Made by a program: the position numbers and the translations under genes. Shown piece by piece: positions 53,809 to 62,525 of a stretch of 64,000 nucleotides of DNA. The stretch is from Verrucomicrobiales bacterium (GTDB lineage: Bacteria; Verrucomicrobiota; Verrucomicrobiia; Limisphaerales; J093). The stretch spans positions 124,001 through 188,000 of the forward strand of contig JACKPV010000026.1 of the NCBI GenBank assembly GCA_024233305.1, in the 5' to 3' direction. Position 1 is the first letter of the stretch. Each line of letters opens with the position of its first letter. The notes beneath the pieces are model-generated. The model was not told where the DNA came from. It did not search any database and was given only the letters and a program-made list of their open reading frames with translations.

Positions 53809-54387
53809 TCAACGGTTGCGGGCATGGTCGAGGGTCATCATCAGTTCGGCGATCACCGGGGCGGTGGCCGACCGGTAGGCGACATCACGGCTGAGGTACT
53901 GGTGCCGGGCCTGCTGCAGTTGGGCCTGCCCGGCCGGGGAATCCAGGAAACTGCCGAGCGCCTCCCGTTCCGCCGGGGTCATCGTGCTGCGGTAGTCGGA
54001 AATCCAGGCGGCGGTGTCTGCGATGTTGGTCTGCCGTTCGCCGGGGTCCATGTGGCCCACCATGACGCCCATGGCCTCGATGTGCCCCGCGTCAAAGAAA
54101 TGCAGGAACGCCTTCTGCCGGTTGGCGGGGTTGTCCAGCGGGCCGTAGCGCAGTTCGAGAAAGCGGACCGCCGGATGCGGGGCCCGGCGGGCGGCGATGC
54201 CCGCGCGGAAGTCCTCGAGCGCGGCGGCGCCGGTGTAGTGCCGGAACCGCCACTTGAACCAGCCGATGCCCAGCAAAGCCGACAACGCGACGCTGGCCAG
54301 GGCAACCACGATCCCCTTGCGGAAACGAGGGCTGCCGGGACGCTTCCGTCGCCGGGGGGATGATGGGTTCGGGAGGTCTCGCTTCAT
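53809..54387 (-). CDS. Single-pass membrane protein of unknown function
   Basis: The 192-residue protein starts at the ATG at 54387, overlapping the TetR stop by an ATGA. A basic N-terminus (RRRKRPGSPRFRKG) is followed by one membrane helix (IVVALASVALSALLGIGWF). The rest is helical, with ERQTNIADTAAWISDYRSTM and REALGSFLDSPAGQAQLQQA, and lacks catalytic motifs. I do not recognise the family. Coupling to the TetR gene suggests it is under that regulator's control. Confidence 0.7.
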   Translation of the reverse strand: MKRDLPNPSSPRRRKRPGSPRFRKGIVVALASVALSALLGIGWFKWRFRHYTGAAALEDFRAGIAARRAPHPAVRFLELRYGPLDNPANRQKAFLHFFDAGHIEAMGVMVGHMDPGERQTNIADTAAWISDYRSTMTPAEREALGSFLDSPAGQAQLQQARHQYLSRDVAYRSATAPVIAELMMTLDHARNR

Positions 54388-55049
54388 GGCTTTGTCCTGG
54401 CTGCTCTTGGCCGGCCGGCGCGGTTGCCGGTCGGGAGTCCGGGGCGGACCACGCCCATGCGCAACAGATCGATCCACTGGTCCGCCACCGCCTCGAGATC
54501 GGGGTCGGTTCCGTCCGCGATGGCCTGGAGCACCACCTGGGTCGTGACCCCGTGGAAAACGCTGTTCAGGAACCGCGGATCGAGGTCCGCCCGCAGGATT
54601 TTGATACCTTGGAGAAACCGGATCGCCTTCGCCGAATGATCCTGCATGTCGCGGACAATCTGCTGGTACTGCCGGTCGTAATCGGGATCGACGGCCGCCG
54701 CCTGCCGCAGGACGATCTTGGTGAGATCGCGGTTCGACAGGAGGAACCCGAGCCACTCGATCAGCGACTCGCGCAGGCGGGTTTGGAGGGCCAGCGGATT
54801 GCCATACCGACGCGCCTTTTCCCGCGCGGCCATCGCGGTGAATGCCTCGTGGAACCGGTCCAACACCGCGTGAAACGCCTCCTCCTTCGATTGAAAATGC
54901 AGGTAGAACGTGCCCCGGGCGACGGCCGCCGCGGTGATGATGTCCGTGATCGAGGCCACCCGGTACCCCTTGGCGGCGAAGACTCCGATGGCCGCGTCGA
55001 CGAGCTGCCGGCGGCGCGTTGCCTTGTCGAGGATGAGGCGTTTCTCCAT
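54384..55049 (-). CDS. TetR/AcrR family transcriptional regulator
   Basis: The protein has 221 residues. The N-terminal helix-turn-helix is typical: RRRQLVDAAIGVFAAKGY, then ASITDIITAAAVARGTFYLHF and QSKEEAFHAVL. The C-terminal ligand-binding and dimerisation domain is variable, so the effector is unknown. A 24-bp inverted repeat at 55051-55074 lies directly upstream of the start codon and suggests autorepression. The gene is translationally coupled to the membrane protein gene downstream. Confidence 0.93.
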   Translation of the reverse strand: MEKRLILDKATRRRQLVDAAIGVFAAKGYRVASITDIITAAAVARGTFYLHFQSKEEAFHAVLDRFHEAFTAMAAREKARRYGNPLALQTRLRESLIEWLGFLLSNRDLTKIVLRQAAAVDPDYDRQYQQIVRDMQDHSAKAIRFLQGIKILRADLDPRFLNSVFHGVTTQVVLQAIADGTDPDLEAVADQWIDLLRMGVVRPGLPTGNRAGRPRAARTKP

Positions 55050-55050
55050 G

Positions 55051-55074
55051 ACTGGACTGACGTGTCAGTTCAGT
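55051..55074. promoter_or_regulatory. Inverted-repeat operator upstream of the TetR gene
   Basis: The sequence ACTG-G-ACTGAC-GT-GTCAGT-T-CAGT is an interrupted 24-bp palindrome with all ten arm pairs matched. It begins 2 bp upstream of the TetR start codon. TetR regulators usually bind such repeats as dimers, so this is a good autoregulatory operator candidate. Confidence 0.7.
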
Positions 55075-55271
55075 GAGAATACTGCCCCATCGCGCGACGT
55101 CAACCGTTCCTTTTTGGCCGGGTCGGAGATCGATCGGGCAGGGCAGCGATCCTCGGGCGGACCGCGAGCCGGCGGAGCCGCCGGGATCCGGAATCTCGTG
55201 AGTACGAAAGCGACGGGAAATGATCGCGGCGGGGCTGGAGGTCGCGGTCGCCCCGCGCGCTCAGGAACCGG

Positions 55272-55739
55272 TCACGATGCCGGGTTGCTGATCGTCACTT
55301 GCGTTTTGATCGAGTTCGCGATGAAGCACTGCTCGTGCGCTTGATGGTGCAGTCGCTGTTCGTCGTCCGGAGTGGGCTGGTGATCGCCGCTGTAGGTGAT
55401 GCGGGGGTGGAGGGTGATCGTGGCCATCCAGGGGACGCCCGCCGCGTTCGGTCGCATGACGCCGGTGGCCTCGTCCTGGTAGCGATCGACCTGGAAGCCC
55501 GCCCGGCTGGCCAGGTACAGATAGGTGAGCAGGTGACAGCTGGCGACCGCGGCGACAAAGGCTTCCTCGGGGTCGACATGCGCGGGGTTCGACCAGGGCG
55601 CGGGGACAACCGAGGGCGAAGGCGAGGCCGGGACGGTGGCGCCGCCGTCGAAGTGCCAGGTGTGTTCCCGCGAGTAACGGCCTTCGAGAAAGCCGGTACC
55701 CGAGCGTTGCCAGTCAACGGTTGCCTTGTGTTCGGACAT
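55272..55739 (-). CDS. OsmC family peroxide-reducing protein
   Basis: The 155-residue protein starts at the ATG at 55739 (MSEHKATVDWQRSGTGFLEG). OsmC/Ohr features are FVAAVASCHLLTYLYLASRA, with the first redox Cys, and HHQAHEQCFIANSIKTQV, with the second Cys. The family reduces organic hydroperoxides in the cytoplasm. It is divergent from the PQQ-propeller gene and has no close partner. Confidence 0.92.
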   Translation of the reverse strand: MSEHKATVDWQRSGTGFLEGRYSREHTWHFDGGATVPASPSPSVVPAPWSNPAHVDPEEAFVAAVASCHLLTYLYLASRAGFQVDRYQDEATGVMRPNAAGVPWMATITLHPRITYSGDHQPTPDDEQRLHHQAHEQCFIANSIKTQVTISNPAS

Positions 55740-56026
55740 TGCGCGGCCATGGTGCGGAGCCGGGGGGGCGGAGCGCAAACCCATTGGCGCTCGGACTCGT
55801 CCGTCCGCTCCGAGCGCGGCATGGATTCGGCAGCCAGTCGGACTTCCGCCGGGGCTTGCGGGACGAATCCCGCGAACCCTCTCCTCGCCGCCTCGAACTC
55901 GGCAAAAACGGAGCTGCGCCCGAGACGTTGCTGGGAGGGGGAATCCTGCTTGCCCCGTCCTGGCGGGAACCGCATGATGCCGGGGTTATCAAAAGTGCGA
56001 ATCTCACGCTTAACGATTCAACGGCC

Positions 56027-59000
56027 ATGAAGGAAAAGCGCTGCTCCCCCTCACACCCGAGCCCTGCCGTCGGCTGGTCTTCCCATCCCGTCCCCGCGCT
56101 CCGCCCGGCGGCCCGTCGCGGTCCGCTTTGCGGGTGGTTGCCGGCGGCGGCCTGCTGTGTCGGTCTCTTTGCCGGCGGTCTGTCAGCGCTGCATGCGGAC
56201 CCGGTGACGCCTGCGCAATGGCGCCAGCGGGTGCTTGAGGTGACGGGCGTGCCGCGGGGCCTGGTTGTGGTGCTGGGCGATGCCGGGGAGCGGATCGGCC
56301 AGGGGTTGATCGAGGGCACGGGCTATCAGTTGTACACGCAACGGGTCTCCGTCGGGGAGGTGCGGGCCGCCCGGGAGGCCGCCCACGCTGCGGGGTGGTT
56401 GGGGCGTCGGATGACGGTGGGCGAAGGTCCGGTCGACCGGTTGAACCTCGCCGACAACCTTGCGGACGCGGTCCTGGTGCTGGCCGCTCCGGCGCCGCCG
56501 GCAGCCGAGTTGCAGCGGGTGTTGCGGCCGGGCGGTCGCGCGTGGCTGCCGGATGGCACGGTGCTGGGGAAGTCGCGGCCCGACGGTGAGGATGACTGGA
56601 CTCATCCCTATCACGGCCCGGACAACAATCCGGTCTCGGAGGATCGGGTGATTGCCGCGCCGTACCTGACGCAATTCCTGGCCGATCCGCGTTATGCTCC
56701 CCTGCCGCAAGTGGCGGTGGCGGCGGGCGGGCGGATGTTCAAAGCCTTTGGACACATTGCGTTCAAGGAGCGGGAGGAAGGGCTCTTGAACACGCTGGCG
56801 GCCTTCAACGGCTACAACGGGACCCTCCTGTGGCAGCGCGAGATTCCGCCGGCTCTCATGGTGCATCGCAATACCCTGATCGCCACGGCGGAACGCGTGT
56901 TCTTCGGCGACGACCGATCGTGCCAAATCTACGCCGCCGCCACCGGGGAACCCCTGGATGAGATCCGGGTTCCGGACGGGGTGGCGGAGGGGACCTTCTG
57001 GAAATGGATGGCCCTGGAGGACGGTGTCCTGTTCGCGCTCGTGGGCGAACAGGAACAGCGCGATCCGACCATCCGACTGCGTCGCGACCTGCACGGCTGG
57101 CCCTGGTCGCCGCTGTCGCCGGGTTTCAACCAACCCGAGCACGTGTGGGGCTACGGCCGGACCTTGGTCGCCATCGACGTGGCCTCGAAGCAGGTCCGGT
57201 GGGCGCACCGCGAGGAACGCCCGATTGACAGTCGTGCGCTCTGTCTGAAGGCGGGACGGTTGTATGCCTTCCGGTTCGGCGAGTATCTGGTGGCCTTGGA
57301 GGCCGCGACCGGGCGGGAGTTGTGGCGGCGCACACCGGACAACGCTCCGGACCTCTACCGGGCGTTCGGTCCCTACCTTGACCGGCAGGACTGGCGGACC
57401 AACTGGCGCACCACCGCGTACGCCCGCTGCACGGACCAGGCGATCTATTTCGCCGGTCCGGCCATCGGGCGGCTGATCGCGGTGAGCACCCGCGATGGAG
57501 CGTTGCTCTGGGATCATCCCTCCGACAACTACCAGTTGATCGTGCGCCGGGATGCGGTGTACGGGTTGAGCGGTCAGATTGACAGCGATGTGAGCCGCGT
57601 GTTCGATCCGTTGACCGGCGAGGTGCTGGACGAACTCAAACTGGGCCGGCGCGCCTGCACCCGGCCGACCGCCTGCGACGAGGCGATCTTTTTCCGGGCC
57701 AGCGGCGGGTCGGTGCGCCTGGACGTGAAGAACGACGAGGCGGGCCTGATTTCTCCCATGCGCGCCCAATGCCAGGACGGCGTCACGATTGCGAACGGAA
57801 TGCTCTACTGGTGGCCTTCGGTGTGCGACTGCAACCTCACTTTGTACGGCGTGACCGCACTCGGGGCGGCGGGCTCGTTCGATTTCCAGCCGAGCGGCGG
57901 CCCGGCCGATCGGTTGCAGACCACCGGCAGGGGCACCTTGGAGAAGCCGCTCGTCACGGCGGAAAACGACTGGCCGGTCTACCGTGGGAATGCGCGCGGC
58001 ACGGTCACGAGCGCGGCCGCACTGCCTGCCGGGGGTTCGGTGGCATGGCGCGTTCAACTCGGGGAAGGGGTCCGTCCGACGGCGCCCACGGCCGCCGGGG
58101 GGCTCGTGTTCTTCGGCGGATCCGATGGCGTTGTCCGGTCCTGTCGCGCCGACAATGGTGAGGCGGTCTGGACGGCGTTCACCGGTGGGCCCGTGTTGTA
58201 TCCGCCCGCGATTTCGGCAGGTTGCGCCTACGTGGGTTCAGGGGATGGCCATGTCTATTGCTACGAGGCCGCGAGCGGTCGGTTGCGATGGCGTTTCCGG
58301 GCGGCGCCGATCGAGCGCTTCATTCCGGTCTACGGACAGCTGCAATCCACGTGGCCGGCAGCCGGCGGGGTGGCGATCCACGACGGCACGGTCTATGCCG
58401 CGGCAGGGATCGTGAATTACGACGGCACCCATGTCGTCGCGCTGGACGCCGGGACCGGCGAGGTGCGTTGGGAGAACAACCAGTCTGGCCACCTCGATCC
58501 GGAGGCCCGCAGCGGGGTCAGTGTGCAGGGGCACCTCATGCTGGAGGGGGACCGGCTCTATCTGCCGGGGGGGAATGCCGTGTCGCCGGCGGTGTATGAC
58601 CTCGCCACCGGCCGTTGTCTCAGCGATCCCGGACTGCTGCGTCAGACCATCAACAACAACGTGCCGGCAAGTGTCTGTCCGCGCGGCAGCGAACTCTATT
58701 TCATCGAGGGGGACGTCCACGTGAGCGACAAACCGCTCTATGCGCATCCCGACTATCCGGTGCAGGACGACTCGGTCCTGCGGAAGACGCTCGTGGCGTC
58801 GACGTCCGGTCGGGACCTCCTGTGGGTGAACAACGAGCAGGTGCTCTGCTACGAGCGGATCGAGAGTGACCGGTCGGAACGGCTCCGCGCGACCTGGGGC
58901 AAACCGAAGGTTCCGGGCGCGGATCCCGTGTGGGCGCAGCCCTGCGCTGGAAGTCGCGCCTTCGCGGCGGGCCGCAATGCCGTGGCGGTGGCGGTCGACG

Positions 59001-59176
59001 GGGCGGTGCAGGCGTTCGCGCTGGCCGATGGACGACCGCTCTGGCGGGTCGACACGCGCGGGTCGGCGGTCCCGTGGGGGATGGCGGTGGACCGCGATGG
59101 ACGCGTGCTGGTGAGCCTCGAAGGCGGAGAAGTGATGGGCATCGCGGGCGGGGGCGCGGCGCTTGCCCGGCGATGA
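56027..59176 (+). CDS. Secreted PQQ-like beta-propeller protein with methyltransferase-like N-terminal region
   Basis: The 1,049-residue protein starts at the ATG at 56027 (MKEKRCSPSHPSPAVGWSSH); an Ala/Leu-rich signal ends near LSALHADP. Residues of about 65-190 contain LVVVLGDAGERIGQGLIEGT and ELQRVLRPGGRAWLPDG, reminiscent of a degenerate SAM-methyltransferase Rossmann domain. From about residue 240 on, PQQ-type propeller strands recur (LAAFNGYNGTLLWQREIPPA, VAIDVASKQVRWAHREE, VALEAATGRELWRRTPDN, VALDAGTGEVRWENNQSG, AFALADGRPLWRVDTRGS). Function is unknown. Its stop overlaps the next gene in an ATGA. Confidence 0.82.
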   Translation: MKEKRCSPSHPSPAVGWSSHPVPALRPAARRGPLCGWLPAAACCVGLFAGGLSALHADPVTPAQWRQRVLEVTGVPRGLVVVLGDAGERIGQGLIEGTGYQLYTQRVSVGEVRAAREAAHAAGWLGRRMTVGEGPVDRLNLADNLADAVLVLAAPAPPAAELQRVLRPGGRAWLPDGTVLGKSRPDGEDDWTHPYHGPDNNPVSEDRVIAAPYLTQFLADPRYAPLPQVAVAAGGRMFKAFGHIAFKEREEGLLNTLAAFNGYNGTLLWQREIPPALMVHRNTLIATAERVFFGDDRSCQIYAAATGEPLDEIRVPDGVAEGTFWKWMALEDGVLFALVGEQEQRDPTIRLRRDLHGWPWSPLSPGFNQPEHVWGYGRTLVAIDVASKQVRWAHREERPIDSRALCLKAGRLYAFRFGEYLVALEAATGRELWRRTPDNAPDLYRAFGPYLDRQDWRTNWRTTAYARCTDQAIYFAGPAIGRLIAVSTRDGALLWDHPSDNYQLIVRRDAVYGLSGQIDSDVSRVFDPLTGEVLDELKLGRRACTRPTACDEAIFFRASGGSVRLDVKNDEAGLISPMRAQCQDGVTIANGMLYWWPSVCDCNLTLYGVTALGAAGSFDFQPSGGPADRLQTTGRGTLEKPLVTAENDWPVYRGNARGTVTSAAALPAGGSVAWRVQLGEGVRPTAPTAAGGLVFFGGSDGVVRSCRADNGEAVWTAFTGGPVLYPPAISAGCAYVGSGDGHVYCYEAASGRLRWRFRAAPIERFIPVYGQLQSTWPAAGGVAIHDGTVYAAAGIVNYDGTHVVALDAGTGEVRWENNQSGHLDPEARSGVSVQGHLMLEGDRLYLPGGNAVSPAVYDLATGRCLSDPGLLRQTINNNVPASVCPRGSELYFIEGDVHVSDKPLYAHPDYPVQDDSVLRKTLVASTSGRDLLWVNNEQVLCYERIESDRSERLRATWGKPKVPGADPVWAQPCAGSRAFAAGRNAVAVAVDGAVQAFALADGRPLWRVDTRGSAVPWGMAVDRDGRVLVSLEGGEVMGIAGGGAALARR

Positions 59177-60579
59177 GGCGGCCCGGAGGTGGAGGGCGGA
59201 TGATGAAGCGTGAAGCGGGCAAACCGGTGGAGACCTTGGGGGCGCGAGTGGGCGGCGCGGCGAGCGGGCATGGCGGCGTCGCGCGGCACCATCGATGGCG
59301 GGCGCCGGGGGCCTTCGGCCTGATCGGCTGGCTGCTGGCGGCCTGCCTTCCCGCGCCGGTCCTGGCCTGCCGCTACAACGTCCGCGACCTCGGCTTCATC
59401 GATGTCGAAAGCGAGGGCTACACGCTGCATTGCCTGATCCCGGAAGCGTTCGGGGAGGCGGAGCGGGAACCGTGGCGGCAGGCGCTTGATCCGGTGCTGG
59501 ACGGCGCCAACGTGCGCTGGGATTTCGTGGCGGCCGGTGGGGCGCTGCGGCAGACGGACGCGACGCACCTGCGGACGGCGTTGAGCGGTCCGCTGCCGGG
59601 CTTGGTGCTGGTTTCGCCGGACGGTTTCGCAACGAACCTGTGCGCGACCCTGCCGGGGGCCGTTTCGCCCGGGCGGGCCGCCGCTTTGCTGGAGGAATGG
59701 GTGACGTCGCCGATTCGCCGCCAGATTGCCGGGGTGGCGGGTCGGGCTTTCGGGGTGGTGCTGCTCTTCGAGGGGACGGATCGCGAGGCGAACACGGCGG
59801 CCGCCCGGGAAATCGAGCGGGCCATCGAGGAGATCAAGCGTGGTATGGGGGCGCTGCCCAAAGAAATCCGCGCCGCGCCCGAACTGGTTCGGCTGCCGCC
59901 CCGGGACTTCCCGGAAGAGCAGGCTTTGTTGTGGAGCATGGGGCTGGAAGCAAGCCCGACGGAGAAGCCGCGCGCCGCGATCTTCTACGGCCGGGCGCGC
60001 TGGATCGGTCCGCTCATCGAGATGGAGCACTTGGTTGCGCCGAATCTCACGCGGCTGTTCGGAATCATCGGCGAGGATTGCGAGTGCGGCATGGACCTGG
60101 CCTGGACCCGGGGCACGGTCCTGCCTCTGCGGTGGACGGATTCGCTGCACGCGACCGCGGCGAAAAGCCTGGGCTTCGATCCCGACAGCCCCATGGTTCG
60201 CGCCGAGGCTCTGCGGATTCTGGGCCGCTACAGCCGGTCGTTCGAGACGGCCCGGGCGCGGGGGGAAACCGCGGCGCCCGCGGAACCGGCGTTTGCGATG
60301 GGCGGGCGACCAATGGTTGCTGCGGTCGAGGTCGACGCATCCGCCCCGCCGGCGGTGGCCGATCCAACCCCGCCGGGGGCGCGCGCGATCACCCGGACGA
60401 ACCAGCCCGCACGCCGTTCGCCGCATGCCGACCCGGGCCGCGTGCTGCTGATCATGGCGATGATCGGGCTGATCATCGTGTTTGGCACGTTGCTGGTGTT
60501 GATGACGGCCATGCGCCGCTGGCGCGAGAGCGCGCGGCCCGACAAACGCGGACGTCATTCCCGCGAACCCGATGCGTAA
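59173..60579 (+). CDS. Exported protein of unknown function with C-terminal membrane anchor
   Basis: The 468-residue protein starts at the ATG at 59173, overlapping the propeller gene's stop. A long basic leader precedes a signal-like core (GLIGWLLAACLPAPVLAC). The mature protein begins CRYNVRDLGFIDVESEGYTL and has Cys pairs such as GEDCECGMD. A single helix near the C-terminus (VLLIMAMIGLIIVFGTLLVL) would anchor it, leaving a basic tail (RRWRESARPDKRGRHSREP). I do not recognise the family. Coupling to the propeller gene suggests a joint envelope function. Confidence 0.7.
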   Translation: MRRPGGGGRMMKREAGKPVETLGARVGGAASGHGGVARHHRWRAPGAFGLIGWLLAACLPAPVLACRYNVRDLGFIDVESEGYTLHCLIPEAFGEAEREPWRQALDPVLDGANVRWDFVAAGGALRQTDATHLRTALSGPLPGLVLVSPDGFATNLCATLPGAVSPGRAAALLEEWVTSPIRRQIAGVAGRAFGVVLLFEGTDREANTAAAREIERAIEEIKRGMGALPKEIRAAPELVRLPPRDFPEEQALLWSMGLEASPTEKPRAAIFYGRARWIGPLIEMEHLVAPNLTRLFGIIGEDCECGMDLAWTRGTVLPLRWTDSLHATAAKSLGFDPDSPMVRAEALRILGRYSRSFETARARGETAAPAEPAFAMGGRPMVAAVEVDASAPPAVADPTPPGARAITRTNQPARRSPHADPGRVLLIMAMIGLIIVFGTLLVLMTAMRRWRESARPDKRGRHSREPDA

Positions 60580-60589
60580 ACCGGAGGAG

Positions 60590-60612
60590 CGGCCCGGACG
60601 GTCGCCGGGCCG
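60590..60612 (+). terminator. Hairpin after the propeller operon
   Basis: CGGCCCGG and CCGGGCCG form an 8-bp perfect stem around a 7-nt loop, 11 bp after the stop codon. There is no T-run, so intrinsic termination is uncertain; it may instead stabilise the 3' end. Confidence 0.5.
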
Positions 60613-60784
60613 CACCGGCGGTCGGGGCCGCCGGCACGGACGCTCATCCGGGAAGCCCCGGCGTTGGTATCCGCCTCACGGGTGATCCGGGCAAGCCACC
60701 CGCAGGGCCCGGGGGCGGTCAGGTCCGCGGTGTGCAGCAGAAACGCAGTTGAACCCGTGCGGCTTTTCTGCGTCCATACGGCGA

Positions 60785-62008
60785 ATGAGAATGAAGCTCG
60801 TCTCGCTCGCGGTGCCGGCGCTCGCCGGCGCCGTTCTGTGTTTGGCCTCCGCCGCTCAACTCGGAGAGCCCGCCGCCCCGCTCAAGATCCGGCAATGGGT
60901 GAAGGGCGATCCGGTCGATCTGGCCGCCGTCAAGGGCCGGAAGATCGTCGTGGTCGAGTTCTGGGCCACCTGGTGTCCGCCGTGCCGGACCAGCATCCCG
61001 CACCTCACCGAGCTGCAGCAGAAGTTCAAGGGCAAGGACGTCCTGTTCGTGGGCGTCAGCGACGAGCAGGCCTCGGTGGTCGAACCGTTCGTCAAGAAGA
61101 TGGGCGATCAGATGGACTACGCGGTCGCCATCGATGACGACCGCGGCACCTCCAAGGGCTACATGGAGGCGTATGAGCAGCGCGGGATCCCGACGGCTTT
61201 TGTCGTCGACAAGGCGGGCAACGTCGTCTGGGTGGGCCACCCGATGGCGGAACTGGAGGAGACCCTGAAACTCGTGGTCGAGGGGAACTACGACTTGCAG
61301 CGGGCCAAACGGCGGGGCGAGGCGATGGAACTGGTGCAGCGGTTTTTTCAGGGCGCGCAAGCGGGTTCGGTCAGCGATGCCGAACTCAAGGAGATGGCGC
61401 AACGGATCGAGGCCTTCGACCGCGAACTCGGCGGGCTCTTCCCGGGGCAATCGTTCAGCGCCGAGGAAATGCTCAAACAGGCGCGTGCCGGTCGTTTGTT
61501 GCAGCGCTACCAGGAGGCGGTCACGGGCGGGGCCACGCCGGAGGAATTGGCGGCGATTGAGGAGGAGATCCGTCCGCAACTGCCCCCCGAGATCGATCTG
61601 GCCCAGGTCAAACGCCAGATGCTGGCGTCGCAGCGGATGCAGGATTATCTCATGGCCGCCTTTCAGGGCGAGCAGGAGAAGGCGGACGGGTTGGCGAAGC
61701 AGACCCTCGAGGGACTGAAAGGCCAGGCGGAACAGCTCAATCAGCTGGCCTGGTTGCTGTTGACGGAGGAACAGATCAAATACCGTGACCGAAAGTTCGC
61801 CCTTGAGGCGGCGAAGGCCGCCTTCGACGCCAGCAAGGGTGCGGACGCCTCGATCATCGACACCTACGCGCGCGCCCTGTTCGACAATGGGAAGACCGCC
61901 GAGGCCATTGAGTATCAGAAGAAGGCGGTGGCCGCCGCCGCCGACGAGAGCGTGCGCCGGCAGTTGGAGGAGACCCTCAAGGATTACCAGGCAAGGGCCA
62001 AACCCTGA
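60785..62008 (+). CDS. TlpA-like thioredoxin-fold protein with helical C-terminal domain
   Basis: The 407-residue protein starts at the ATG at 60785 (MRMKLVSLAVPALAGAVLCL); the ATG at 60791 is an alternative. After a signal peptide comes a TlpA/ResA-like thioredoxin domain with the redox pair in VEFWATWCPPCRTSIPHL (Cys64, Cys67) and the cis-Pro in RGIPTAFVVDKAGNVVWVG. The last 250 residues are helical and TPR-like (ALFDNGKTAEAIEYQKKAVA). It probably reduces disulfides in the periplasm. Its stop codon TGA lies inside the CTGAG flank of a MITE-like element. Confidence 0.9.
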   Translation: MRMKLVSLAVPALAGAVLCLASAAQLGEPAAPLKIRQWVKGDPVDLAAVKGRKIVVVEFWATWCPPCRTSIPHLTELQQKFKGKDVLFVGVSDEQASVVEPFVKKMGDQMDYAVAIDDDRGTSKGYMEAYEQRGIPTAFVVDKAGNVVWVGHPMAELEETLKLVVEGNYDLQRAKRRGEAMELVQRFFQGAQAGSVSDAELKEMAQRIEAFDRELGGLFPGQSFSAEEMLKQARAGRLLQRYQEAVTGGATPEELAAIEEEIRPQLPPEIDLAQVKRQMLASQRMQDYLMAAFQGEQEKADGLAKQTLEGLKGQAEQLNQLAWLLLTEEQIKYRDRKFALEAAKAAFDASKGADASIIDTYARALFDNGKTAEAIEYQKKAVAAAADESVRRQLEETLKDYQARAKP

Positions 62009-62009
62009 G

Positions 62010-62192
62010 CCGTGACCATGCAGTGGGATTAACCACGGATGGGCGCGGATGGGCGCGGATATTGAGGGAAACCAGAATCGCGCGCCCTGGGTTCGAGCTC
62101 ACCATTTAGTGAGGTCTCTGCCATGGCGGCAGCGCCGCGCCCCATCCGTGGCATCCGTGCCCATCCGCGGTCCATTGACTGAATCGATACGG
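62010..62192 (+). repeat. MITE-like element type II, second copy
   Basis: This 183-bp element is flanked by CTGAG at 62005-62009 and 62193-62197. The left flank contains the TGA stop of the TlpA-like gene. It aligns with the reverse complement of the element in the ATPase gene, with one central indel. The ends are inverted repeats of roughly 50 bp, imperfect, each with CGGATGGGC-type submotifs. Confidence 0.85.
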
Positions 62193-62197
62193 CTGAG

Positions 62198-62389
62198 CCG
62201 TGACTATTCAGCGCCTCGTAGCCACCGACGTGCAGTCCGCGCATGATTCGGCTGGGATAGGGCCGCCTGCTGCCGAGCGCGACGATTCACCCAAAGGTGA
62301 CTGCTGATCGGAATCGGGGAGCCCGCGTAAGCCCCTGGATTTCAGCGTCGACTACACGTCGGCGGCCACCGCGGGTTGAATCGATGCGG
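62198..62389 (-). repeat. MITE-like element type I, copy D
   Basis: This 192-bp element shares its left CTGAG (62193-62197) with the type II element. The right flank is CTGCC, so the direct repeat is degraded there. The inner block GCGTAAGCCC and the ends match copies A and B. Confidence 0.75.
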
Positions 62390-62525
62390 CTGCCAAGCGG
62401 CATCGGTTGCCGCTCGTACGGCGCGCAGGAGAAGCGGCATCCCGCCCCCCAAGGCGGCGCGGCCATACTTCCTTCCCGGCGCCTGCGAGGCGGGTCGCGA
62501 GGTCCGACTGGGCGATCCGTTTCCA

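Larger units (their letters stand above)
62009..62525. other. Non-coding repeat cluster
   Basis: This stretch of over 500 bp holds two abutting MITE-like elements (62010-62192 and 62198-62389) that share one CTGAG, followed by about 135 bp without features up to the ankyrin gene's 3' end. No gene is supported. Confidence 0.6.
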
